DNA of 47,906 nucleotides from a bacterium (GTDB lineage: Bacteria; JAHJDO01): contig JAUSPT010000043.1 of assembly GCA_030652805.1 (NCBI GenBank), forward strand, positions 1 to 47,906. Direction: 5' to 3'. Under the pieces are notes generated by a model that was given only the letters and a program-made list of their open reading frames with translations, ran no database searches and was not told the origin of the DNA. Positions 1 through 8,351 of the stretch are shown here, piece by piece. A program made the position numbers and the translations under genes. Numbering within the stretch: the first letter of the stretch is position 1; every line of letters starts with the position of its first letter.

Positions 1-1263
1 CACTTTGCCGATGGTAAAATCCCTGATGGTAAACTTATAGAATTAACGATAAGAGAGCGATGCTTCAAACCTGAATTTTCTGAGTTTAAGGGAAGGCTCT
101 TCATACAAACAATGGGTATGGTAGTTGAACATGCGGCAGATCCCGGCGCATTTTCTCTGTATCGGCCGCTTACTATACGCAAGAATTCGGGAACGGGTAT
201 TATTGTCCGAAAGACACTTAGCGTGCCAAGCAATATAGTTTGTTGTTCGCTATTAAGCAGCCAGATCAGTTACACCAGCAAAAACAAAGATAATTCCACA
301 TTGATATCAGCATTGGGGATAAGTAAGGATGGAGGCAGGACATGGACGCCCGCTAAGGATAGCTCTTATGACTATTTCATGGATGAAGAAAACGGTATGT
401 TACTCAGACGCTTTAGTAAAGTAGTAAGTGATGCTGACCGTGGAGACGCCTTAGGTTTCAGCACCTATGAACATTTTCAGCAGATATCCCGGAACGAGGG
501 AAAAACATGGAGCGAACCGGAACGTATTGAAGCCACTGGTTCCAGGATGCTTAAGCTACAGAATGGAAAACTGTTTGGGATTACTGGAGAAAATCAAGGA
601 GAACCCGGTTTTTATTATGCTGTTGCAAGAGCATGGCTCGGCACATGGCGGCATGATCTGAGCGGTATAGATTGGAAACCGGGAGGAACTGTGAAGGCTG
701 AACCCAGACAGAGCGTTGAAGGATTTGATGAACCTCATGCGTGTCAGTTTCCGGATGGCAGGATATTTATTATCGGTCGTCAGTCTTCTATATTGCCTAC
801 TCATGATAGCCCTGGATTTACTTCCGTAAAGTTATTTGCTATCTCTGAGGACAACGGACGAACATGGAGCAAAGTAAAACCATTAACTTACGAAGATGGA
901 ACTTACGTTTACTCTTCTACTAGTTTTTCCGATACTTTCTGTTCATCTAAAAATGGGAAAGTGTATGTAATCATAAATATTAACGATGAACCAAGCCACG
1001 GCTGCGATCCTCGAACTACACTGCAAATAGCCGAACTTGACACCAGTACATGCTGCGTGGAAAAAGATATGATTGCCATTATAGATACTAAACACAAAGA
1101 ACATTACAGCAAAGTGCGTTTTTCCAATTGGAGTATGATAGAGGATCGAGATACAAAAAATCTGCTGCTCTTCATGAAACTTGATATGTCTGAAGATTGC
1201 CCAATTCGGAATGGATATGATCTTAATTGCTACCGCTATGAGATAGAACTGCCGCAGTGTTAA
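1..1263 (+). CDS. Beta-helix/sialidase-like (BNR) fusion protein, 5'-truncated by window edge
   Basis: The reading frame is open from base 1, so the gene begins outside the window; the internal ATG at 112 is not its start. The visible protein is the end of a parallel beta-helix start module (about residues 1-45) followed by a complete BNR/Asp-box beta-propeller. Asp boxes (S-x-D-x-G-x-T-W type) are SKDGGRTW, SRNEGKTW and SEDNGRTW. Motifs shared with the other sialidase-like proteins here are LSGIDWKPGG, DEPHACQFPDGR and CDPR..LQIAELDT. It is a near-copy of the gene at 15754-17601. The copies differ by scattered substitutions and a 12-nt indel near 530, where this copy is shorter. The fold assignment is firm. 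True sialidase activity is not: no clear FRIP motif is visible and no sialic acid catabolic genes are nearby. Confidence 0.85.
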   Translation, partial: HFADGKIPDGKLIELTIRERCFKPEFSEFKGRLFIQTMGMVVEHAADPGAFSLYRPLTIRKNSGTGIIVRKTLSVPSNIVCCSLLSSQISYTSKNKDNSTLISALGISKDGGRTWTPAKDSSYDYFMDEENGMLLRRFSKVVSDADRGDALGFSTYEHFQQISRNEGKTWSEPERIEATGSRMLKLQNGKLFGITGENQGEPGFYYAVARAWLGTWRHDLSGIDWKPGGTVKAEPRQSVEGFDEPHACQFPDGRIFIIGRQSSILPTHDSPGFTSVKLFAISEDNGRTWSKVKPLTYEDGTYVYSSTSFSDTFCSSKNGKVYVIININDEPSHGCDPRTTLQIAELDTSTCCVEKDMIAIIDTKHKEHYSKVRFSNWSMIEDRDTKNLLLFMKLDMSEDCPIRNGYDLNCYRYEIELPQC

Positions 1264-1315
1264 GGAATCGCATTTGACAAAAGAATTTGGAAGGGGTAGG
1301 TTGGATAAAAAAGAT
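1..1315 (+). repeat. Direct repeat, arm 1 (partner 16327-17652)
   Basis: Base 1 aligns with base 16327, and high nucleotide identity continues to about 1315 here and 17652 there, past the stop codon into the downstream spacer. The arms lie in the same orientation about 16 kb apart. The left boundary lies outside the window. Long same-strand arms of this kind are substrates for deletion or amplification of everything between them. Confidence 0.85.
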
Positions 1316-1459
1316 CAGGGACAAATCAAACGGGAATGTATTGTAACAGGGTCAATCCCAGCAAAAAAGAAAGGAGGTAAGATAAGATGGGATAATAGAA
1401 AGCGAAGAAATGATTAAAAAGCAAGTTTTAGTAGGTAAACTATAAAAAGGAGATTAAAA

Positions 1460-2185
1460 ATGAAGATTCTTAAAGCAGTAAAAGTAGGTTTTTTAGGTGG
1501 TTTGTGTGCATGTGTGATGATGTTTTCAATTCCAGACGTTTTTGCCGCTGATGTGGAATCAGAAACAGGGTTGGTTGCATATTGGAAATTCGACGAAGGT
1601 TCCGGAGCCCGTCTCGCAGATAGCAGTGGAAATTTTAACAGAGGAACCTCGTTGGGAGCTTCCTGGGTTGATGGAAAATTCGGCAAGGCTTTGCACTTTA
1701 ACGGTAAGGATGATTATGTTGACTGCAGGAATACAGCAAGTTTTGCCCCAGAGAGTAATATTACTGTTTCTTTATGGGGAAAAAGAGACAGCAGAATTAG
1801 TTGGGCAGATGCATTTATTACAAAAGCGCATGGCGGATGGACTGCTTCTTACGCTATTAGAGAAAGCCGTTTTATAATAAATTTCGTAACGCAGGGTGAA
1901 AAAACAGTATATTTTGGTGATCAACCTTTTGGAGTATGGACCCATTATGCTTTTACTTATGACGGGTCAAAGATGAGAGGGTATATTAATGGTGTTGAAG
2001 TCGCTAAATCCCCTGTATCAGTAACTGATACCATTAAATATTCTTCTGCTCCCCTTATAATCGGAGCGCATGGGTCTACTGGAGCTGGTTCTTTGAACGG
2101 CGCAATCGACGAAGTCAGGATTTACAATAAGGCATTAAGCGCTGAGCAAATTAAAGAACTTTATCAAAAAAGTGACATATTATAA
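1460..2185 (+). CDS. Secreted LamG-domain protein
   Basis: A 241-residue protein. An N-terminal signal peptide (positive start, hydrophobic core to about residue 25, FAA-type cleavage region) is followed by one LamG/concanavalin-like jelly roll, about residues 35-235. LamG-3-type motifs are GLVAYWKFDEGSG, a DYVDCRN strand, WTHYAFTYDGS and the C-terminal GAIDEVRIYNKALS. AAGGAG lies 7 nt before the ATG. It carries no catalytic domain, so it probably binds glycan or another surface ligand outside the cell. The first 63 nt are nearly the same as those of the LamG gene at 12517 (8 differences), whereas the mature proteins differ much more. An upstream spacer (1264-1459) has no gene. Confidence 0.88.
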   Translation: MKILKAVKVGFLGGLCACVMMFSIPDVFAADVESETGLVAYWKFDEGSGARLADSSGNFNRGTSLGASWVDGKFGKALHFNGKDDYVDCRNTASFAPESNITVSLWGKRDSRISWADAFITKAHGGWTASYAIRESRFIINFVTQGEKTVYFGDQPFGVWTHYAFTYDGSKMRGYINGVEVAKSPVSVTDTIKYSSAPLIIGAHGSTGAGSLNGAIDEVRIYNKALSAEQIKELYQKSDIL

Positions 2186-2213
2186 GACTATCACAGGTTC
2201 AGGTATAGGATGA

Positions 2214-2243
2214 GGGGACAGACATCAAAGATGCCCTGTCCCC
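2214..2243. repeat. Short inverted repeat (GGGGACAG/CTGTCCCC)
   Basis: Arms of 8 nt at 2214-2221 and 2236-2243 are perfectly complementary with a 14-nt loop. It lies between the LamG gene and the next CDS. There is no T-run after it, so it looks like a dispersed palindromic element and not a canonical terminator. The core GACAG/CTGTC resembles the palindromes at 43576 and 46087. Confidence 0.6.
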
Positions 2244-2276
2244 GATATGAGCAAACTAATTGAAAGGGTATGGAAA

Positions 2277-5042
2277 ATGGAAATTATTAAGATAATGAAG
2301 TTAAGTCTTTTAAGCATCCTGTATATGGCTGTAATTCTAATGAATCCAGTAAATGCACAAGCAGGCAAGAACCTTCTCACAAATTCTGGTTTTGAAGAAA
2401 AGGGGAAAGACTGGAAAAAAGATGGTGGGAGAGGACAAATTTACAAATGGGACGATAAAGTTAAAGAGAGCGATAAATATTCGGTGTCAGTTACACGAGA
2501 ACAAGGTGCAAAGAGTGTTGCTCGGTGGTTTAGGTTTGTCTCTGTTAAAAGAGGTGAAGAATATCAACTTTCTTTTTCTTATAAAGTAAGCGATAAATTT
2601 TCTGGAGAAGCAGATGTGCTGGTTGATGGATGTAGAGTTAATGAAGAATCATGTTTGATAAGATTACCATTTCCAGGTGAAGCCATTAGCTGGCAAAAGC
2701 AGAATTTTGTTTTCTCTCCAGAGAAGACAGGCAAGATTTGTATTTCTTTACAGAATCGCGGAGAAGGAACTATATGGTATGACAATATCGTTTTGGAGAA
2801 GGCCAAACCATATGAGATGACAAATCTGATTCTCAATGCTGGTTTTGAAAAGGCCACCAAGAATGGGCTTCCAGCAGGAGGTTGGTGGACATATCCTTCA
2901 TACATTGACCCGAAAAAGGCAAAGGTATATGTGGATACCAAGAATGCACATTCAGGGAAAGCTTCGGTTAAGATAGAGGTTAATGATAAACAATATGTGT
3001 GTTTTGTATCATCTCCCCATCCTGTAAATCCTGGAGATACATTATCTGTTAGCGCTTTTTATCGAACTAACCTAAGACCCTTCGAGCTTGATGCTGAAGC
3101 GCTTAAAAAAGAAGCGCAGCTTTCACATCCGAGAAGGAAAGGAGATCTTGTAAAACTAACTATTGGTTACCGGGATGTGTTAGGCCATTCATCTTATGGA
3201 GGCAGTAACGTAAAACAGATGGATATGAAACCGGTTACCAATGATTGGGAAAAGTTAGAAGGAACATGTACAGTCCCCGACAATGTGATACACGTAGAAG
3301 CTCAATTGGTTCTGAACGAATGTCTCGGAGAACTGTTGTTTGATGATTTGGTAATAAAGAAAATAAATCGATATTCTTTAAATCTTTCACCATATAGAGA
3401 AGAAGTTTGGCTGGGGGAGAATAGACTTTCTCTTGTCATGGAAAATTATACAAACGCAAGAGAAGAGTTGCAGTTAGAACTTTCACTTGATGGGAAATTG
3501 GTCGACAGTAAGTCATTCACTTCCACCGGGAATAAAGAGGAAACATTAGATATAGGATACAAGGTAGAGACTGTAGGTAAACACAAAGTAAAAGTTTCCC
3601 TTATAAACAAGAAAAATAATGATGCCCTTTTTACGGGAGAAAAACAGATTTCTGTTGCTAAAGTTTTAGAAACAACTTTAGTTTATCCAACATATGTATG
3701 GCCAGAAGAAAAAATAAAGGAAGTTACAGAGAGAATAAAAGTTAATTTGTCAGCAAAAGAATTCAAAAAATACATGTTGAAGATAAGAGTAACGAAAAAT
3801 AGTCAAAAAATTAAAGAAGATATCATCCATATTGATAAGAATGAAGTTGCTTATAAGTGTCCGGTAAGTAGCTTTCAAAACGGTGATTATGAGATGGAAA
3901 TAAGTCTTCTGGATAAAAATAATAAACATCTGTTTAGTGAAAAAGAAATTTTTCATATAATGGATCACAAGAAACCTATAATAAAGATTAAGAATGGGGT
4001 AATTTTGATTGATGATAAACCATTTTTCCCAATTGGCATGTATCAGGGCGCTTACTACGACGAATATTCTAAAGCCGGATTTAATTTTCTTCACCGTTAT
4101 GGATTTGAAGGTAGTTTTGACAATGAGGATAACCTCTTGTCAGATAAGGCAGCAATGAAACAATTGGATACCACATGGAAATGTGGTCTTTTCACCTTGA
4201 TGAGCACTCCAAGAGTCAAATTGTCCAAAGGGGACTTTGAAGGACTCAGGACTCGATTTAATGCCCTCAAGAGCCATCCTTCAATTATTGGTTATTATGA
4301 AGAAGAACATATGATACACGGAATTAGTTCCTACGAAAAAATAAAGAAATGGCATGATCTAATCAGAGAAATTGATCCCCATCGTCCAATTGCTATGGCT
4401 GATTGGTATTATGGAGATAAAAAGAAAGGATTTCCATACGAATTTTTAGATATTGCTATTGATTATTGGTATCCATTTCCACTCCGTGAGGGACAAACAG
4501 AGATTGTTCTTCCAGAATGGTTTATTACAGAGGTAAAAAAGGATAAAGCGATAATATGGTTAGCGCCACAATGCCATTGGGGATTCGGAGAGCCGCCGAA
4601 GGGTGCAAAACGGCAGCGATGGCCGCTTCCTGAGGAGTATAAAATACAGGCATATTTGTCCATTATCCATGGCGCTAAAGGACTATTTTACTTCGGTGGC
4701 CACATCTTCAAGGAGCGCGAAGCCGGCAATTGGGAATACCTCAAGAAGCTGGTTAGTGAACTCAGGGATATATCTCCGGTTTTCCTGGCTCCTACATCTA
4801 AGTCAAAAGTAGAAGTTACGGGGAGCGATAAGATTTCTACGCTCCTTAAAGAATATCAAGATTCCTATTACCTGATTACAGCTAATCGTGATGTCCCAAT
4901 TGCTCATGTAACTTTTAACCTTCCGTTTATACCGGTTAAGATTAAAGTAAAAGATGAAGATAGGGAGATAATACCTCATGGGAAGAGTTTTAAGGATACT
5001 TTTGGAAAGTATGCTGTTCACGTTTATGAAATAAAAAAATAA
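2277..5042 (+). CDS. Secreted multidomain glycoside-hydrolase-like protein (CBM jelly rolls + TIM barrel)
   Basis: I place the start at ATG 2277 (921 aa), 8 nt after GAAAGGG, not at 2247: this gives a compact signal peptide that aligns with the paralogue at 8352 (both run into NPVN.QA). After the leader come two CBM4/9-like jelly rolls, each opening with an N-x-GFE motif (about residues 35-180 and 185-365), a beta-sandwich region, then a TIM-barrel-like domain (about 570-820) starting at DDKPFFPIGMY. An acidic YYEEEH cluster near residue 675 sits where related barrels carry an acid/base Glu. A C-terminal beta-sandwich follows. The exact GH family is not recognised. An 81-nt stretch (4780-4860) is identical to the paralogue, and 4561-4620 is unusually G+C rich (36/60). 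Confidence 0.8.
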   Translation: MEIIKIMKLSLLSILYMAVILMNPVNAQAGKNLLTNSGFEEKGKDWKKDGGRGQIYKWDDKVKESDKYSVSVTREQGAKSVARWFRFVSVKRGEEYQLSFSYKVSDKFSGEADVLVDGCRVNEESCLIRLPFPGEAISWQKQNFVFSPEKTGKICISLQNRGEGTIWYDNIVLEKAKPYEMTNLILNAGFEKATKNGLPAGGWWTYPSYIDPKKAKVYVDTKNAHSGKASVKIEVNDKQYVCFVSSPHPVNPGDTLSVSAFYRTNLRPFELDAEALKKEAQLSHPRRKGDLVKLTIGYRDVLGHSSYGGSNVKQMDMKPVTNDWEKLEGTCTVPDNVIHVEAQLVLNECLGELLFDDLVIKKINRYSLNLSPYREEVWLGENRLSLVMENYTNAREELQLELSLDGKLVDSKSFTSTGNKEETLDIGYKVETVGKHKVKVSLINKKNNDALFTGEKQISVAKVLETTLVYPTYVWPEEKIKEVTERIKVNLSAKEFKKYMLKIRVTKNSQKIKEDIIHIDKNEVAYKCPVSSFQNGDYEMEISLLDKNNKHLFSEKEIFHIMDHKKPIIKIKNGVILIDDKPFFPIGMYQGAYYDEYSKAGFNFLHRYGFEGSFDNEDNLLSDKAAMKQLDTTWKCGLFTLMSTPRVKLSKGDFEGLRTRFNALKSHPSIIGYYEEEHMIHGISSYEKIKKWHDLIREIDPHRPIAMADWYYGDKKKGFPYEFLDIAIDYWYPFPLREGQTEIVLPEWFITEVKKDKAIIWLAPQCHWGFGEPPKGAKRQRWPLPEEYKIQAYLSIIHGAKGLFYFGGHIFKEREAGNWEYLKKLVSELRDISPVFLAPTSKSKVEVTGSDKISTLLKEYQDSYYLITANRDVPIAHVTFNLPFIPVKIKVKDEDREIIPHGKSFKDTFGKYAVHVYEIKK
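4780..4860 (+). repeat. 81-nt identical tract shared with 10849-10929
   Basis: By reading, 81 consecutive bases are identical to 10849-10929, while the flanking codons of the two paralogous genes differ at many positions. The tract encodes the conserved stretch from FLAPTSK to KEYQ. This pattern suggests recent gene conversion or recombination between the two copies. Confidence 0.9.
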
Positions 5043-5055
5043 CATAGGAGAAAAA

Positions 5056-6351
5056 ATGGTTAACAAAATTAGTGTAACTCGGGAGCTTGAACAAAGGGTA
5101 GAAGGTCAAACTGGATGGGTTCACGCGCAGTCTTATGCTTCACTAAAGGACAATAGTTTAGTTCGAGGTGTGGAAAGAAAGGATGCAGCAGTAATGCTCA
5201 GATCTGAAGATAACGGAAAAACATGGAAAGATACTCAGGTAGTTATCCCAAAGGAAAAGCTCCCTAATAAAAGAATCAGGGAAGGCGACATTAGTGCGTT
5301 TTATTTAGATTCAGATAATGGAATATTAGTACGATTTGTCCATGACCGTATTGTGAGTGACCAATCCTGTTATGAAGAATATGTTGAGGACTTTGCTAAT
5401 GCCGGGAGCGAGAAAGGCCCTAAGACGAGTCGTCTTTTTTATGATATTTCTCGCGATGGCGGCAAAACTTGGGAAAAGAGGCAGCAATTAATTGAGAAAG
5501 GCGATGAATACAATTCTGAACATTGGGCAAAAGATGTTCTGTATGGAAAAAGTTCTCTTGTTCTGGAAGGAAGGCGTCTTCATAAACTGGCTGATGGGAC
5601 TATTGTTGCGCCATGTTATCTCTGGCCAACAGACGAACAGATGAAGAAAATATTTCAGAAAGAAAACAGACCCCAGGAAATTTGGTATTTTAAAGGTTAT
5701 GTATATACAGTATGTTTATTGGGTAGATGGCGTAAGGATCTAAGTGGTATTGACTGGAAAAGTGGTGGTCATATGCTGCTTCCCGGAGGTTATACTTCTG
5801 CCGGAGTATGTGGGTCTGATGAGCCAACAATAGCATATCTGGATGATGGAAGAATGTTTTGTGTTGTTCGGACATCTGCTTCACCTCGACATAATTTCAG
5901 AGAAACGAATATACCAGTACTACCTTATTGTGGAGTTTCAAAAGATAAGGGGATAACATGGCAGGATATTCGTCCATTGACCTATAGCGATGATTCATCT
6001 CTGTATTCTCCGTCAGCATATTCTGAATTCATCAAGTCATCGAAGAATGGCAAATGGTACTGGATAGCGAATATTCTTCCTGAACCGACGTATGGCCAAT
6101 GTGACCCACGAGATATACTTCAAATTGCTGAACTCGATACAAAAACACTCGGTATTAAAAAAGAGACAATGGCAATTGTTGAAAACAGAGCGCCGGGTGA
6201 CCCTGAACTTGTAAGATTTTCAAATTTCAGGGTTTATGAAGAACGGGAAACAAAAGATTTTATATTATTAATGACAAAGTCATACAGTGAACTAGAAAAA
6301 GATTATTTTAAATTACCCAGACCAAGTTACTGTTATAGGATACATTTTTAG
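5056..6351 (+). CDS. Sialidase-like BNR/Asp-box protein
   Basis: A 431-residue six-bladed propeller-type protein with Asp boxes SEDNGKTW (about 54-61), SRDGGKTW (about 133) and SKDKGITW (about 296). Family-wide motifs in this locus are LSGIDWKSGG, SDEPTIAYLDDGR, CDPRDILQIAELDT and VRFSN. AGGAG at 5046-5050 precedes ATG 5056. It starts 13 nt after the glycoside-hydrolase-like gene, so the two are probably co-transcribed and co-functional. No signal peptide is visible, unlike the preceding gene, so it may act in the cytoplasm on imported oligosaccharides or leave by another route. Sialic acid as substrate is not supported by context; related uronic-acid or other glycoside activity is possible. 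Confidence 0.82.
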   Translation: MVNKISVTRELEQRVEGQTGWVHAQSYASLKDNSLVRGVERKDAAVMLRSEDNGKTWKDTQVVIPKEKLPNKRIREGDISAFYLDSDNGILVRFVHDRIVSDQSCYEEYVEDFANAGSEKGPKTSRLFYDISRDGGKTWEKRQQLIEKGDEYNSEHWAKDVLYGKSSLVLEGRRLHKLADGTIVAPCYLWPTDEQMKKIFQKENRPQEIWYFKGYVYTVCLLGRWRKDLSGIDWKSGGHMLLPGGYTSAGVCGSDEPTIAYLDDGRMFCVVRTSASPRHNFRETNIPVLPYCGVSKDKGITWQDIRPLTYSDDSSLYSPSAYSEFIKSSKNGKWYWIANILPEPTYGQCDPRDILQIAELDTKTLGIKKETMAIVENRAPGDPELVRFSNFRVYEERETKDFILLMTKSYSELEKDYFKLPRPSYCYRIHF

Positions 6352-6373
6352 TTCCCTGGTCAGAACAATTAAC

Positions 6374-6386
6374 AAAAACGGTTTTA
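6374..6386. promoter_or_regulatory. Candidate LacI-family operator 1
   Basis: AAAACGGTTTT at 6375-6385 is a near-perfect palindrome with a central CG, the usual layout of LacI-family operators. It lies just upstream of the -35 box of the regulator gene. A related sequence occurs at 6454-6465. Assignment is by pattern only. Confidence 0.4.
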
Positions 6387-6390
6387 TCTA

Positions 6391-6419
6391 TTGACAAAAA
6401 TTCATAGATTTGATATCGT
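6391..6419 (+). promoter_or_regulatory. Promoter of the LacI-family regulator
   Basis: TTGACA at 6391-6396 and TATCGT at 6414-6419 are separated by 17 nt. It is flanked by two palindromic candidate operators, which suggests autoregulation. Confidence 0.5.
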
Positions 6420-6452
6420 AATCTTTGAAGAGAAGCTATAGTAATTTTGTTA

Positions 6453-6466
6453 TAAAAGCGGTTTTG
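6453..6466. promoter_or_regulatory. Candidate LacI-family operator 2
   Basis: AAAAGCGGTTTT at 6454-6465 has complementary A4/T4 arms around a GCGG centre. It lies a few bases before the LacI start codon, where a bound repressor would block transcription. It resembles the site at 6375. Confidence 0.4.
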
Positions 6467-6472
6467 TAAAAT

Positions 6473-7510
6473 ATGATAACTATTTACGATGTAGCAAAAA
6501 AGGCAGGAGTTTGTCATGGTACAGTATCCCGCTGTCTTAACAATAAAGGCTATGTAAAAAAAGAAACTCGCCGTCGTATAGAAAGAGCAGCAAAGAAGCT
6601 GAAGTATACTCCCAATTATACTGCGCAAGTTTTAATAACAAAAAAGACTCAGATAATAGGTGTGCTAATTCCTGACATTTCCAATCCTTTCTACCCGCCT
6701 GTTACTAAGGGTGTTTACGACACAGTAAAAAAGAGTGGTTATCATATCATTTTAGGCAACAGCTACAATGAGTTAGAAGAAGAGAACAGCATACTAAAAA
6801 GTTTCCTATTTAGGGGGGTAGATGGAATAATATTTATATGCACAGAGAAAAAAGAGGAAGAAAGCACCTCTCAAATTCTTGAGGAATTTATAAAAAGAGA
6901 CATTCCTATTGTGTTAATTCAACGAGACGGCGTTAATCTCTCCGTAGACCGTATTTTTATCAACAATATAAAAGGCGCATATGAAGCTACTCTTCATCTC
7001 ATAGATATAGGTCATAATCGCATAGGTTTTATTAGTGGTGCAACCAAGTCAATAAGTTCTAGAGAACGAAAAGAGGGATATAGGAAGGCTTTGCTTAAAC
7101 ATAATTTATTAATAGATAGAAATCTTGTTTTAGAGAAAGGATTGGGCAAAGAAGGTGGTTACGAGGGGATGAAGCAGTTTCTAAAAATGGAACACCCTCC
7201 AACAGCTGTTTTTGCTGTTAATGATGTAATAGCCATGGGTGCAATGATGGCTATAAAAGAAAGAGGGAAAAAAATACCTGAAGATATAGCTTTAGTAGGG
7301 TTTGATGATATATACCCATCAGCCATTTTAAATCCGTCTCTTACCACAGTAAGTCAGCCTAAGTATGAGCAGGGTCGGCTTGCTGCCCAGCTATTAGTAA
7401 GGCGTATGACAGGAGATAAAGATTGTTTCCCGGAAAATATTACCCTTGATACTAGGTTGGTAATTCGAGAATCTACTTTGAGAAAAAAATATGCAAAGAT
7501 CAAAAATTAA
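6473..7510 (+). CDS. LacI-family transcriptional regulator
   Basis: A 345-residue protein with the standard LacI layout. The N-terminal helix-turn-helix (residues 3-25, TIYDVAKKAGVCHGTVSRCLN) and hinge region (about 45-60) are followed by a periplasmic-binding-protein-like effector domain that opens at about residue 60 (IIGVLIPDISNPFYP) and ends with a VGFDD..PS..L.P.LTTV motif typical of the family. It should bind a sugar or oligosaccharide released from the locus substrate and control the neighbouring genes. It lies between two gene pairs encoding glycan-active proteins. Palindromes on both sides of its promoter suggest that it represses itself. The effector cannot be read from the sequence. 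Confidence 0.93.
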   Translation: MITIYDVAKKAGVCHGTVSRCLNNKGYVKKETRRRIERAAKKLKYTPNYTAQVLITKKTQIIGVLIPDISNPFYPPVTKGVYDTVKKSGYHIILGNSYNELEEENSILKSFLFRGVDGIIFICTEKKEEESTSQILEEFIKRDIPIVLIQRDGVNLSVDRIFINNIKGAYEATLHLIDIGHNRIGFISGATKSISSRERKEGYRKALLKHNLLIDRNLVLEKGLGKEGGYEGMKQFLKMEHPPTAVFAVNDVIAMGAMMAIKERGKKIPEDIALVGFDDIYPSAILNPSLTTVSQPKYEQGRLAAQLLVRRMTGDKDCFPENITLDTRLVIRESTLRKKYAKIKN

Positions 7511-7537
7511 AATGGAAAATGAGAAAGGAGAAAAACT

Positions 7538-8281
7538 ATGTTAGATAAAATAAGAAAGACATGGGGAAGGGCTGCATTTACGCTTATTGAGCTTTTGGTT
7601 GTAATAGCAATCATTGCTCTGCTTGCAAGTTTGCTTTTACCGGCACTTACGAAGGCAAGAGATATGGCTAGAAGTGTAAAATGCATGAGCAATTTAAAAC
7701 AGTGCGGATTGGCTTTTCAGATGTATGCGGACGATTGGGACGGATATCTTTGCGCAAATTCTGGCGAGGTACATGGCGGTAGCGGTAGTGAAGACACGTG
7801 GAGTTATTATCTGACAGGACAAGCTGCGGGTTGTACTGCTGAATATGTTAAGACGGGTGTAGTTCTTTGTCCTTCGTATAAGCCGCGACAATATGATAAT
7901 AGTGATGATAATCGGCGGCTTAAGACTTATGCAAGTTTTAGTCGTAATAGTTTTCATAAATTGGATAAGATTCCCACCATGCTGAGTAAATCTGGCGCTC
8001 AACCATCCATGTCTGAGATTATACTTCTTGTGGATTCAATGGATTCGCGCCCCGCAGAGCTTAAGCAAATTTTTAATGGATATGCAAATGATGCAGCTGC
8101 CTGTGTGCATTGCAGGCATAACAAGAGAGCTAATTGTCTCTTTGCCGATGGGCATGTGGACTCTTTAAGCAAAGATGATCTCATCGCCAATTTTGCCAAA
8201 TGCGCCTTTTACCGCAGTCCCGACGATTACGGCGATAACATAATGCCTCCTGTAGCAGCTTATATTATTGAGGCTGATTGA
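7538..8281 (+). CDS. Type II secretion/prepilin-like protein with H-X9-DG motif
   Basis: A 247-residue protein. The N terminus is a class III (prepilin) signal: short basic leader, then [20 protein letters not shown] (residues 12-31), presumably cut by prepilin peptidase between Ala and Phe. A globular domain ends with the H-X9-DG signature ([12 protein letters not shown]), as in the DUF1559-like prepilins that are expanded in Planctomycetes and Lentisphaerota. AAAGGAG lies 7 nt before the ATG. It follows the LacI regulator by 27 nt and precedes a glycoside-hydrolase-like gene. In those phyla such pseudopilins are often beside carbohydrate-active genes; a role in surface display or glycan capture is plausible but unproven. 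Confidence 0.9.
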   Translation: MLDKIRKTWGRAAFTLIELLVVIAIIALLASLLLPALTKARDMARSVKCMSNLKQCGLAFQMYADDWDGYLCANSGEVHGGSGSEDTWSYYLTGQAAGCTAEYVKTGVVLCPSYKPRQYDNSDDNRRLKTYASFSRNSFHKLDKIPTMLSKSGAQPSMSEIILLVDSMDSRPAELKQIFNGYANDAAACVHCRHNKRANCLFADGHVDSLSKDDLIANFAKCAFYRSPDDYGDNIMPPVAAYIIEAD

Positions 8282-8351
8282 GAAATAAGTATGCAGGTAA
8301 TCGAGGTAGGAAAAGAGAATAAATTAAAAAAACAGAAGAGAAGACGAAAAA

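Noticed and set aside
1387-1395. AAAGGAGGT followed by ATG-GGA-TAA as a minimal ORF
   Set aside because: The Shine-Dalgarno sequence is good but the frame is two codons; more likely chance or a remnant.
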